From Weissella minor (GTDB lineage Bacteria > Bacillota > Bacilli > Lactobacillales > Lactobacillaceae): 64,000 bases of DNA. Each line of letters starts with the position of its first letter. Position 1 is the stretch's first letter. The position numbers were made by a program, and so were the translations under genes. The DNA is taken from assembly GCF_001437425.1 (NCBI RefSeq), contig NZ_JQCD01000009.1:46084-110083 (forward strand). The letters are read 5' to 3'. The notes beneath the pieces were generated by a model that was given only the letters and a program-made list of their open reading frames with translations, was not told the origin of the DNA and made no database searches. Below, in pieces: positions 41,516 to 50,060 of this stretch.

Positions 41516-42292
41516 TTACCAGGCCGTGAAGGCACCATCGATTCCAAAGTCAGCGCCAGTTGCAAAGCTACTTGCATCAGAGGCTAGATAAACGGCAATT
41601 CCTTGCAATTCTTCTGGCTTACCCATCCGACCAAGCGGTGCCCAGTCATTCCAAATATCAATTAATGGCTTCAATTCTTCAGAATTCAAAGTTAAGTCAG
41701 TTGCCATGTAACCTGGCGAAAGCGTGTTAACACGAACACCCTTCTTAGCCCATTCAATTGCTAATGACTTTGAAAGTTGAATGACACCAGCCTTTGAGGC
41801 GTTATATGAAGCTTGTGGTTGTGGACGATTAACGATGTGCGCAGACATTGAAGCCGTGTTAATAATTGACCCACCACCATGTTCAAGCATGTACTTTCCT
41901 GCAGCTTGTGATGTTAGGAAAGTCCCGTTTAGGTTAATGTTGATGACCTTGCTCCATTCTTCGAAGCTTGTCTCTTCAGCAGGGGTGTTAATAACAATTC
42001 CCGCATTATTGAAGGCAACATCCAAACCACCTAATTCTGTGGTGATCGTTTCAATCATTTGGTCCACATCGTCTGGGTTTGTCACGTCGGCTTTAACAGC
42101 AATCACTTTACGGCCTGTATCAGCAGCAATTTCGTCAGCAGTTGCTTGTGCCTTTTCCAAGTTGATATCAACAATTGCTAAATCAGCTCCCGCTTGAGCT
42201 AAACCTTCAGCCATTGACTTTCCTAAGCCTTGTGCACCACCGGTGATATAAATCTTTTTGCCATCTAAACGAAGATTATCCATAACAGTCAT
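41516..42292 (-). CDS. SDR-family polyol/sugar dehydrogenase
   Basis: The 258-residue classical SDR has TGGAQGLGKSMAEG (NAD(P) site), NNAG, catalytic Ser in NTASMSAHIV and YNASK. The sequence is closest in style to fungal-type arabinitol/mannitol dehydrogenases and L-xylulose reductases. The start MTVMDNLRLDG follows AAGAGG at 8 bases; an upstream in-frame ATG overlaps that site. Together with the kinase it suggests pentitol (for example D-arabinitol) use. The exact substrate is inferred. Confidence 0.82.
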   Translation of the reverse strand: MTVMDNLRLDGKKIYITGGAQGLGKSMAEGLAQAGADLAIVDINLEKAQATADEIAADTGRKVIAVKADVTNPDDVDQMIETITTELGGLDVAFNNAGIVINTPAEETSFEEWSKVININLNGTFLTSQAAGKYMLEHGGGSIINTASMSAHIVNRPQPQASYNASKAGVIQLSKSLAIEWAKKGVRVNTLSPGYMATDLTLNSEELKPLIDIWNDWAPLGRMGKPEELQGIAVYLASDASSFATGADFGIDGAFTAW

Positions 42293-42376
42293 AAGAAAAA
42301 CCTCTTTTCTCAAATATAAGTAACGTCATTAATTAAAAGTTTTAACATGTCTCTGTTTCACAAAGAGTACACCATT

Positions 42377-42405
42377 AGATTATGATAGCGCTTACAGAAT
42401 GTCAA
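42377..42405 (-). promoter_or_regulatory. Pentitol operon promoter with cre in the spacer
   Basis: On the minus strand TTGACA (42400-42405) and TAATCT (42377-42382) are 17 bases apart. TGATAGCGCTTACA (42383-42396), a cre box with one mismatch, fills most of the spacer, so CcpA binding would block polymerase. Confidence 0.8.
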
Positions 42406-42506
42406 GCGTTTTTATAAAATGATTTTACTTAATTGGGGGTAATTTGCGGAAATGTGTTCCAAACAGTACACTTAACATAATGTTTAAGAAGAAAGTTTGA
42501 GGGGTT

Positions 42507-43634
42507 ATGGCTGATCAAGGAATGAAAGCAGTGCAAAAGAATAATTTTTCAGAAACCTTTCGCTTGTTTTATGAGCATGAATCGTTATCTAAAAAAGATA
42601 TTGCACAAACATTAGGCAATAGTTTGCCAACGGTATCAACAAATTTGACGACATTGTTGGAAAGAGGACTGATTCTAAAAGATGGCCGTTTCACTGGTGC
42701 GCGGGGCCGTCGCGCCGATCGATATATTTTGAATCCAAGCGCATTTGGTTGTGTGGGGTTAGAAATTTTTCGTGAGTTTGTGTCAATTGTCTTGTTGGGG
42801 GCCAATGGAGCGGTACGACAACAGCACCAGCTAATGATTGATTTCAAGAATGAACCGGGCTATTACAAAAAAATTAGTCAAGAAATTCGGAATTTTGTTT
42901 CCGATAGTGAGTTTGATGAAGGTGAAATTATTGGCCTAGGTGTCGGTGTGCAGGGATTAGTGTCATCTGATGGTCAAGAAATTTTGTACGGGAAAATCTT
43001 AAATATGACCGGGGTAACAACTGACGTTTTTCAACGCTATTTACCCTATCCAGTCTATTTCGTGCATGATGCTGATGCGGTCGCAATTACCGAACAACAT
43101 GTTGCAAAACGTCAGGCCGATGCAGTCTACCTATCAATTGGAGAACACCTGGGAACGGCAATGATGGTGGATGGACAAATTTATCATGGTACCTTTGGGA
43201 GTAGTGGGACAATGGAACATATTTCGATTAATTCAAAATATGGACGTCGTTGTTACTGTGGTAGACGTGGGTGTTTGGAAACTTACGCATCCATATCCGC
43301 GTTACTGCATGGACGGACGGAAAATTTGGATCAATTCTTTGAGTTACTGAATGTAGGTGATGAAAAGGCGCTAGAACGCTGGAATAGCTATCTTGACCAT
43401 TTGGCCCATGCCATCGTTAATTTGCAAATGTTTGCCGATAATACGATTGTTTTGGCAGGAGATTTAGCGCGTTTTATTAATCAAGATACGTTACAGCGTC
43501 TTCAAAAACGAATTGCTAAAATATCACCATTTCCCGAAATTGCTGCGCATTTGGAAATTGGAAAAGCCGATCGTTATGTCGTTGCGGAGGGAGCGGGGCT
43601 CCCCTATTTACAAGCATATATTGATTCAATTTAA
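42507..43634 (+). CDS. ROK-family repressor (XylR/NagC-like)
   Basis: Residues 1-80 are an N-terminal winged helix (LSKKDIAQTLGNSLPTVSTNLTTLLERGLI). The rest is a ROK sugar-kinase-like domain with the zinc motif CYCGRRGCLETYAS. The gene is divergent from the pentitol operon and upstream of the GPH transporter, so either could be its target. GAGGGG lies very close to the ATG. The length of 375 residues fits XylR-type ROK regulators. Confidence 0.88.
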   Translation: MADQGMKAVQKNNFSETFRLFYEHESLSKKDIAQTLGNSLPTVSTNLTTLLERGLILKDGRFTGARGRRADRYILNPSAFGCVGLEIFREFVSIVLLGANGAVRQQHQLMIDFKNEPGYYKKISQEIRNFVSDSEFDEGEIIGLGVGVQGLVSSDGQEILYGKILNMTGVTTDVFQRYLPYPVYFVHDADAVAITEQHVAKRQADAVYLSIGEHLGTAMMVDGQIYHGTFGSSGTMEHISINSKYGRRCYCGRRGCLETYASISALLHGRTENLDQFFELLNVGDEKALERWNSYLDHLAHAIVNLQMFADNTIVLAGDLARFINQDTLQRLQKRIAKISPFPEIAAHLEIGKADRYVVAEGAGLPYLQAYIDSI

Positions 43635-43662
43635 AGCATACCGAGGCGGTATGCTTTTTTAT
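43633..43662 (+). terminator. Terminator of the ROK gene
   Basis: AAAGCATACC and GGTATGCTTT pair around GAGGC and are followed by a T-run. Confidence 0.92.
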
Positions 43663-43723
43663 TTTTGTAAAATGAATTAATAAAAAGCTTGTGATTTTTA
43701 CAAGGCTCAGGCATAATCTTTCT

Positions 43724-43737
43724 TGTAAGCGTTTGCA
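43724..43737 (+). promoter_or_regulatory. cre box for the GPH transporter
   Basis: TGTAAGCGTTTGCA matches the cre consensus with one mismatch, 73 bases before the transporter start. Confidence 0.75.
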
Positions 43738-43809
43738 AAGAACGCAAAATTATTGTTTTTGGATTGTGAAAAACGATTCTTGGGATACCTTAGGAGAAAG
43801 AGGAAGGTT

Positions 43810-45216
43810 ATGAAAAAGTATCTTTCATTTGCTGTTGGTGCCTTTGGGCACGATGCCTTTTATAATACTTTAAGTCTGTATTTTGTGATGTTTGTGACGA
43901 GTCAACTATTCGTGACGAATGACCAAAATTTTAATTCAACGATGATTGGTTATGTGACATTACTCATGACAGTTATTCGTGTTGGTGAAATTATGTTTGA
44001 TCCAATGATTGGTGGGGCTGTTGATAATACCCAGACGCGTTGGGGAAAATTTAAGCCTTGGTTATTGATTGGAACGATTGTCGCCTCATTGATGTTGGTT
44101 TTAATTTTTACTGACTTTGGTGGTTTAGCAACAAACAAACCAATGCTTTACTTGGTTTTGTTTGGAATTGCCTTTTTGCTATTAGACGTGTTCTATTCAT
44201 TTAGTGATATTGCATTGTGGTCAATGTTGCCAGCCTTATCATTGGATAGTGAAGAACGGACAAAATTTGGAACATTCTCACGTTTTGGATCAACCTTGGG
44301 TGCCCAAAGTGTGATTATCATTATTGTCCCCGTCGTAACCTTCTTCTCAGGTATCTTTGGTGCCTCAGCGGGCGAGCAAAATAAGTGGGGATGGCTTGGT
44401 TATGCCATGGTTATTGCCTTGCTTGCTTCAGGTGGTGCAATCTTCCTTTCTCGAAATGTGAAGGAAGATGAAAATGTGATTCGTGAAAATGTGGAACATA
44501 CACGTTTCCGTGATGTCTTTAAAGTGATTGGCTCAAATGACCAATTGATGTGGTTAGCATTGAGTTATTTCTTGTTTGCCTTTAGTTATGTGATTAATAA
44601 TTCACTCTTGTTGTACTATTTCCGTTATGTGCTTGGACATGCTGAAGCTTATACAATTGTTGGTGTGATTACTTGTTTCTTAGGTGTATTGTCCGTATCA
44701 ATTTTCCCAGCATTAGCGGCAAAAATTGGACGTAAGTATGTTTATATTGGTGGGATTGGCATCATGTTAATGGGATTCATTGTCTTTGCTGTTGCGGGAC
44801 AAAGTGTACCCATGGCTTTGGTTGCATCATCAATAATTTTCTTCCCGTATCCATTAGTATTTTTAGCTACGCTGATGACGATTAGTGATTTAGTTGAGTA
44901 TGGGCAATTGAAGAGTGGTAAGCGTAATGAAGCGGTGACACTATCAGTGCGACCTTTGATTGATAAATTAGCCGGTGCATTCTCGAATGGAATTGTGGGA
45001 ATCGTGGCAGTGGGTGCCGGAATGACTGGTAATGCATTACCAAGTGATATTACGCAATCTGGTTTGTTACAATTTAAAGCCTTTATGTTCTATGGACCAA
45101 TGGCATTGCTTGTTGTGTCAGCCCTTATCTTCTTATGGAAGGTGACTTTGACCGAAAATAAGCATGCTGAAATTGTTGAAGAACTTGAAGAGCGTTTGAC
45201 AGCTGAAGATGCATAA
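43810..45216 (+). CDS. GPH-family sugar/cation symporter
   Basis: The start MKKYLSFAVGAFGHD follows AGAGGAAGG; a longer frame has no ribosome site. The 468-residue protein has twelve membrane helices and the GPH/MelB pattern NTQTRWGKFKPWLLIG after helix 2 and SDLVEYGQLKSGKR in the later cytoplasmic loop. It lacks the C-terminal IIA domain of LacS. It should import a galactoside or pentoside with H+ or Na+. Its place before galM, galK and galT points to galactose or a galactoside. Confidence 0.88.
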   Translation: MKKYLSFAVGAFGHDAFYNTLSLYFVMFVTSQLFVTNDQNFNSTMIGYVTLLMTVIRVGEIMFDPMIGGAVDNTQTRWGKFKPWLLIGTIVASLMLVLIFTDFGGLATNKPMLYLVLFGIAFLLLDVFYSFSDIALWSMLPALSLDSEERTKFGTFSRFGSTLGAQSVIIIIVPVVTFFSGIFGASAGEQNKWGWLGYAMVIALLASGGAIFLSRNVKEDENVIRENVEHTRFRDVFKVIGSNDQLMWLALSYFLFAFSYVINNSLLLYYFRYVLGHAEAYTIVGVITCFLGVLSVSIFPALAAKIGRKYVYIGGIGIMLMGFIVFAVAGQSVPMALVASSIIFFPYPLVFLATLMTISDLVEYGQLKSGKRNEAVTLSVRPLIDKLAGAFSNGIVGIVAVGAGMTGNALPSDITQSGLLQFKAFMFYGPMALLVVSALIFLWKVTLTENKHAEIVEELEERLTAEDA

Positions 45217-45226
45217 AGTAATCAAT

Positions 45227-45270
45227 GCAAAAATATACCTATGTCTATTCACTAGATATGGGTATATTTA
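45227..45270 (+). terminator. Probable terminator of the transporter gene
   Basis: AAATATACC and GGTATATTT pair, with TAT/ATA continuing the stem, and ATTTGT follows. It is AU-rich. Confidence 0.6.
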
Positions 45271-45339
45271 TTTGTCAGCACGTGGCTATAATTAAGCAAG
45301 AACGATATTGTTGATCAGTTATATTTAGGAGGAAACACG

Positions 45340-46377
45340 ATGATTACACAAAACACATTTGGTAAAGTTCAAGGACAGGATGTTATCCGTTATACAGTTG
45401 AAAATCAGCATCAAACTCGGATGAGTGTGCTTAATTTTGCTGGTATTTTACAAGAATTCTCTGTCGTTGATGCTGATGAACGCATAAATTTATTGCTATC
45501 GTCGGACCGAATTGAAGGTTTCACCGAAAATCCTTTTAATATAAATCGCGTTATTGGTCGGACCGCCGGACGAATTAAAAATGGGACTTGGACCCAAGCG
45601 GGGGAAAAGCATACGGTACCAGTAAATGACGGCCCTAATTCACTACATGGTGGTGCTGAAGGAATTGGGAACCAATTTTTTGATGTGACAGTGGATGCAG
45701 ATGCGAATCAGATTGTGCTCACGTATCTTGCTCAAAACGTTGATGATGGATTCCCTGGTGATTTAAAGGTAAAAGTTGTGTATACACTGACTGAGACTGA
45801 TGAAATTAAAATTGATTTTGAAGGTCAGCAAGCAGGAGAAGCGGGGCTATTTAATCCAACGGTACATGCCTATTTTAATTTAGGTAATGCCGAAGCGACC
45901 GATTTAATGCAGCATGATTTAATGATTAATGCTGAGCAACATTTAGAAACGGACCAAGAAAAATGCCCAACCGGTGTCTTTACTAATAATGCGGGGACTC
46001 CCTTTGATTTAAAATTCCGACATGATTTAGGCACAATTTTACCAGAGATGCATGCAAGTACGGATGAACAAGGTTTTGATGATGTATTCGTTGTGCCAGC
46101 TGATTTCAATCAAATTGCGGCTAGTGTTAGTGATCGTGCGTCTGGTCGCCAAGTCGATATTTACTCGGACCGAAATGCAATTGTTGCTTTTACTGCGAGT
46201 CAGATGGACAACCAAGTACGCTATTTGAATCGTGGGACTAGTAAACCGTGGATGGCAGTTGCTTTAGAAGCTCAGATGTTACCAGATACGCCAAATCATT
46301 CGGATTTTGGAGATGTCTCAATTGACGCAGGCGCATCGACCGATTACCACATCATGTATAAATATCATAAAAACTAA
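45340..46377 (+). CDS. galM: Aldose 1-epimerase (mutarotase)
   Basis: The 345-residue enzyme interconverts alpha and beta galactose so that GalK can use it. Family segments include NRVIGRTAGRIKNGTW, NDGPNSLHGG with the substrate histidine, and NPTVHAYFNLGN with the catalytic histidine. AGGAGG lies before the ATG. It has its own short leader after the upstream terminator and precedes galK by 158 bases. Confidence 0.93.
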   Translation: MITQNTFGKVQGQDVIRYTVENQHQTRMSVLNFAGILQEFSVVDADERINLLLSSDRIEGFTENPFNINRVIGRTAGRIKNGTWTQAGEKHTVPVNDGPNSLHGGAEGIGNQFFDVTVDADANQIVLTYLAQNVDDGFPGDLKVKVVYTLTETDEIKIDFEGQQAGEAGLFNPTVHAYFNLGNAEATDLMQHDLMINAEQHLETDQEKCPTGVFTNNAGTPFDLKFRHDLGTILPEMHASTDEQGFDDVFVVPADFNQIAASVSDRASGRQVDIYSDRNAIVAFTASQMDNQVRYLNRGTSKPWMAVALEAQMLPDTPNHSDFGDVSIDAGASTDYHIMYKYHKN

Positions 46378-46461
46378 GCGAATCAACTTTACTTAAGTGT
46401 TATAAATCTAAAAGCTTTGTAAATGATTGATTTAAGTTGGTTTTGACTTCCTAGTTTAAAA

Positions 46462-46517
46462 AGAAAGCGGTTACAAATTTAGGCGTTAGTGTTATACTTT
46501 AGTAAATGTTTACTAAA
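46462..46517 (+). promoter_or_regulatory. galKT promoter with overlapping cre and GalR operator
   Basis: GTTACA (46470-46475) and TATACT (46493-46498) are 17 bases apart. AGAAAGCGGTTACA (46462-46475), a cre box with one mismatch, covers the -35. TTTAGTAAATGTTTACTAAA (46498-46517), a palindrome except at its centre pair, begins at the -10 and covers the start point. Both a specific repressor and CcpA can therefore block transcription. Confidence 0.8.
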
Positions 46518-46535
46518 AGGTTTTTGGAGGATAGG

Positions 46536-47714
46536 ATGATGGACGAAATTTTTGATAAATTAATTGCGGCATATCAATCAGAATTTGGGACAATGCCCAC
46601 TGATAAATTTTTCTCACCAGGGCGGATTAACTTAATTGGCGAGCACACTGATTATAATGGCGGACATGTATTTCCAGCTGCCATTACAATTGGGACAAGT
46701 GGCGTTGCAGCAAAGCGTGATGATGACCTAGTAAAATTGTATTCTTTGAATTTTCCGGATGAACATATTAGTTTTTCGATCAACGATGATGAAAAATTAC
46801 CTAATCATGCCTGGGGAAATTTTGTTAAAGGGGTCTTAATTGCAATGCGTCAGTTTGGTAATACCTTTGACACTGGATTTAATTTATTAATTGAAGGGAA
46901 TATTCCAAACGCGTCTGGATTATCATCATCTTCATCCCTTGAATTATTAGTGGGTGTCGTCTTGAAACGATTGTACAATTTACCAATTCCTAGATTACAG
47001 TTAGTGGCTAGTGGACAGCGTGCTGAAAATGATTATATTGGCGTGCAGACCGGAATCATGGATCAATTTGCAATTGGCTATGGAGAAGAAAATCAAGCGA
47101 TTTATCTAGATACGAATACCATGATTTATGAGATGGTTCCTGCTGATTTTAAAGATTATGACGTGATTATTATGAATACAAATAAGCGTCGTGAATTAGC
47201 TGATTCAAAATATAATGAGCGTGTTGCTGAAACACAAGAGGCGCTACGCCGTTTACAATTAAAGCTCGATATTCATACACTGGGAGATTTGGACGCTAAA
47301 ACTTTTGATGAGCATGCTTCAATGATTGGTGATGAGACCTTGATTAAGCGGGCCCGGCATGCGGTATATGAGAATGAACGAACCATTAAAGCCAAAGCTG
47401 CTTTAGCTGATAATGATTTAGTGACCTTTGGTGCGCTCTTAAATGCATCGCATACGTCTCTAAAAGATGATTATGAGGTGACCGGAATTGAATTAGATAC
47501 CCTGGTTGCGACTGCTCAAGAAAATCCGAATGTTTTGGGTGCGCGTATGACTGGAGCTGGTTTTGGTGGCTGTGCGATTGCATTAGTTAAACATGATGCG
47601 GTTGAAGCACTAGAACAGGCCGTTGAATCAGCATATGTTAAAGCAATTGGGTATGCCCCTGCTTTCTATGAAACACATATCGGGGATGGTGCCCGTTTTG
47701 TTGGAGAGGTATAG
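46536..47714 (+). CDS. galK: Galactokinase
   Basis: This GHMP kinase phosphorylates galactose at C1. It has the signature PGRINLIGEHTDYNGGHVFP, the ATP loop NASGLSSSSSLELL and RMTGAGFGGCAIAL near the C-terminus. The start chosen, ATG ATG GAC after GGAGG, gives 392 residues; the longer frame begins in the operator. galT follows after 10 bases in the same operon. galE is not in the window. Confidence 0.97.
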   Translation: MMDEIFDKLIAAYQSEFGTMPTDKFFSPGRINLIGEHTDYNGGHVFPAAITIGTSGVAAKRDDDLVKLYSLNFPDEHISFSINDDEKLPNHAWGNFVKGVLIAMRQFGNTFDTGFNLLIEGNIPNASGLSSSSSLELLVGVVLKRLYNLPIPRLQLVASGQRAENDYIGVQTGIMDQFAIGYGEENQAIYLDTNTMIYEMVPADFKDYDVIIMNTNKRRELADSKYNERVAETQEALRRLQLKLDIHTLGDLDAKTFDEHASMIGDETLIKRARHAVYENERTIKAKAALADNDLVTFGALLNASHTSLKDDYEVTGIELDTLVATAQENPNVLGARMTGAGFGGCAIALVKHDAVEALEQAVESAYVKAIGYAPAFYETHIGDGARFVGEV

Positions 47715-47724
47715 GGGTAGTTTC

Positions 47725-49209
47725 ATGACGATTGAAAAACTTATTCAGTCTTTTGTCGCAGCAATTATTGCAGGTAGTGATTATGAAAAGTTTGATAATA
47801 CCTATTTGTTTAATCAAATTTTAGGTTGGATTGGGAATCCTGATCTAACTGAGGCGCTGGAAAGCGATGTATCCCAGGTTGATACTTTAGAAATGATGGA
47901 TACGTTGGTCACTATTGCCGAAAAAAATGGTAGCTTAGACCAACGTCAGATGAATCGTGATATGCTTGGCGCACAATTAATGAATTTTTTTGTACCACGT
48001 CCATCAGTTGTTAATCATCGTTTTCAACAATATTTAATCGAGGGTCCACAAGCTGCGACGAACTATTTTTATCAATTATCACAAAAGTCAAACTATATTA
48101 AAACGCGTGAAATTGCAAAAAATGACAGTTTTGATGTGACAACACCTTATGGGGATCTCGAAATTACGATTAATCTTTCGAAGCCGGAAAAGGACCCTAA
48201 GAAAATTGCTTTAGCAGGAAAGTCAACTTCTAAGCAATATCCAAGTACAGCGTTAGATATGAATAATGTCGGATTTTGGGGAAGTCAAAATCAGGCGGCT
48301 CGGGTCAATCATCGTGTTGTGGATGTCGTCTTAGATGGTGAAACATGGGGACTTCAGTATTCACCTTATGCTTACTTTGCTGAACATTGTATTGTGTTAG
48401 CGAAAACAGCACGTCCAATGAAAGTCGATGTTAAGCATTTGAAACAACTGATGGATTTTGTTGATCAATTCCCGGATTATTTTATTGGATCAAATGCTGA
48501 TCTCCCAATTGTAGGTGGGTCAATTCTATCGCATGATCATTTTCAAGCGGGGAAGCATACCTTCCCGATGGCAAAAGCGTCATTGCGAGAACTAATAACG
48601 ATTCCGGGCATTGATTTAGAATCAGCTGGCATTGTCAATTGGCCGATGTCTGTCATTCGTTTAATGGACCAGGACCAAGACAAGCTTTTGTTGGCAAGTG
48701 AAAAAATTATGCAAGCATGGAATAACTATTCCGATTCAGCTTTGTCGATTCAAGCTACCGATGCACAACAAACACGGCATCATACGGTAACGCCAGTGGT
48801 ACGCAAGGAGCATGCAACCTATGTGGTAGATTTGGTATTACGCGATAATAATACTTCGATTGAATTTCCCGACGGTATTTTTCATCCACATCCTGATGTG
48901 CAACATATCAAGAAAGAAAATATTGGTTTAATTGAAGTCATGGGGCGTGCGATTTTGCCACCACGTTTAAAGCGTGAGTTACAAGATGTTGAACAATATT
49001 TGCTAGATCAGCCAAATGATATTCAAGCCATGCATTTAGCTTGGGCTGATCAAATCAAGGACAATCAGGTCGTCACACCAGAAAACGTTCATGCAGTCGT
49101 TAAGGATGCAGTCGGGCATGTGTATATGCAGGTGCTGGCTGATGCAGGTGTTTTCAAAGATGATACAACTGGTCATGCTGGATTTAAACAATTCATTGCT
49201 TCTATATAA
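47725..49209 (+). CDS. galT: Galactose-1-phosphate uridylyltransferase, class II
   Basis: The 494-residue enzyme exchanges UDP-glucose and galactose-1-phosphate. It is of the Firmicute class II type, marked by PYAYFAEHCIVL and GGSILSHDHFQAGKHTFPM with the active-site H-x-H. The start MTIEKLIQSF follows AGGGGT at 8 bases; the longer frame overlaps galK. It is the last gene before a strong terminator. Confidence 0.96.
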   Translation: MTIEKLIQSFVAAIIAGSDYEKFDNTYLFNQILGWIGNPDLTEALESDVSQVDTLEMMDTLVTIAEKNGSLDQRQMNRDMLGAQLMNFFVPRPSVVNHRFQQYLIEGPQAATNYFYQLSQKSNYIKTREIAKNDSFDVTTPYGDLEITINLSKPEKDPKKIALAGKSTSKQYPSTALDMNNVGFWGSQNQAARVNHRVVDVVLDGETWGLQYSPYAYFAEHCIVLAKTARPMKVDVKHLKQLMDFVDQFPDYFIGSNADLPIVGGSILSHDHFQAGKHTFPMAKASLRELITIPGIDLESAGIVNWPMSVIRLMDQDQDKLLLASEKIMQAWNNYSDSALSIQATDAQQTRHHTVTPVVRKEHATYVVDLVLRDNNTSIEFPDGIFHPHPDVQHIKKENIGLIEVMGRAILPPRLKRELQDVEQYLLDQPNDIQAMHLAWADQIKDNQVVTPENVHAVVKDAVGHVYMQVLADAGVFKDDTTGHAGFKQFIASI

Positions 49210-49251
49210 ATAAAAACGCACATGAAATTTATCATGTGCGTTTTTATTGTA
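49210..49251. terminator. Bidirectional terminator
   Basis: AAAAACGCACATGA and TCATGTGCGTTTTT pair around AATTTA, between convergent galT and the NUDIX gene. Confidence 0.93.
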
Positions 49252-49728
49252 TTAGAAATACCAGCCGTAAGGGGCCTGCCTATATAATTGATCAATGACT
49301 AATTGATGTTGTTCGTTAAACATTTTAGGTTGGTCAGCGATAGAGACATATTCTAGTGCCAAGGTTTCGTCACCATCAGGGACTAGTTCACCGCCAACCT
49401 GGGTGACTTCGAATATGAAGCACGGAATCTGAGCTTTATCGCCTGAAGGGAACACTTGATGAAAATTTGTATCGACACCGATTAATGCTGTTATTTCAAC
49501 ATCTAAACCAGTTTCTTCTTTGAATTCTCTTTGTAAGGAAGTCATCGCACTTTCATTTAAATTTTGCATGCCGCCAACAAGGCTCCAGCCGGTTGAACCA
49601 TCACCGCGTTTTTCTAAAAGAATTTTAGTACCGGTTTCATCGAATAAAACACCTGTAACCCCGGTCATAATGATTTCATCATGGCCGATTTTTGAACGTA
49701 AATCTTTAAAATATTTTTCCATTACCAT
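49252..49728 (-). CDS. NUDIX hydrolase
   Basis: The 158-residue protein carries a Nudix box GGMQNLNESAMTSLQREFKEETGL with the E-E-x-x-E core in variant form. The start MVMEKYFKDL follows AAGGAG at 9 bases; an ATG 18 bases upstream overlaps it. The substrate is unknown. It is monocistronic. Confidence 0.88.
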   Translation of the reverse strand: MVMEKYFKDLRSKIGHDEIIMTGVTGVLFDETGTKILLEKRGDGSTGWSLVGGMQNLNESAMTSLQREFKEETGLDVEITALIGVDTNFHQVFPSGDKAQIPCFIFEVTQVGGELVPDGDETLALEYVSIADQPKMFNEQHQLVIDQLYRQAPYGWYF

Positions 49729-50060
49729 AAGCAGACACTCCTTCATTAATTAAAATCCTTGAGAATATGATTTAATTTTATCACAGAAGGTTGAGGAGTA
49801 CTCGTAAGCTGAGTTGTTAAAAATTTTTTGAAATGAAAAAATTAAGCATCATGACTAAAATGTTAGATTATTATTGTTAGTAATAAGTTAATAACATTTA
49901 ATCTGTATTATTAATGTCGTTTATATTTTTATGGATAGCACAGCGACTAATTTAACAATTGACGACTTAAAACGTTTAACTTAAACTTATCAGGCGCATT
50001 TAATTTTATTAATTTTTAATAAGAAAAACAATCGATTGTATTTTCAAACAGAGAGGTCAT
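49729..50060 (+). promoter_or_regulatory. Upstream region of the secreted lysozyme-like gene
   Basis: This AT-rich stretch of 330 bases holds no gene. TTGACG (49959-49964) and TAAACT (49982-49987), 17 bases apart, are the best promoter for the downstream gene. A further dyad of ACATT/AATGT type lies around 49895-49918. Confidence 0.5.
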
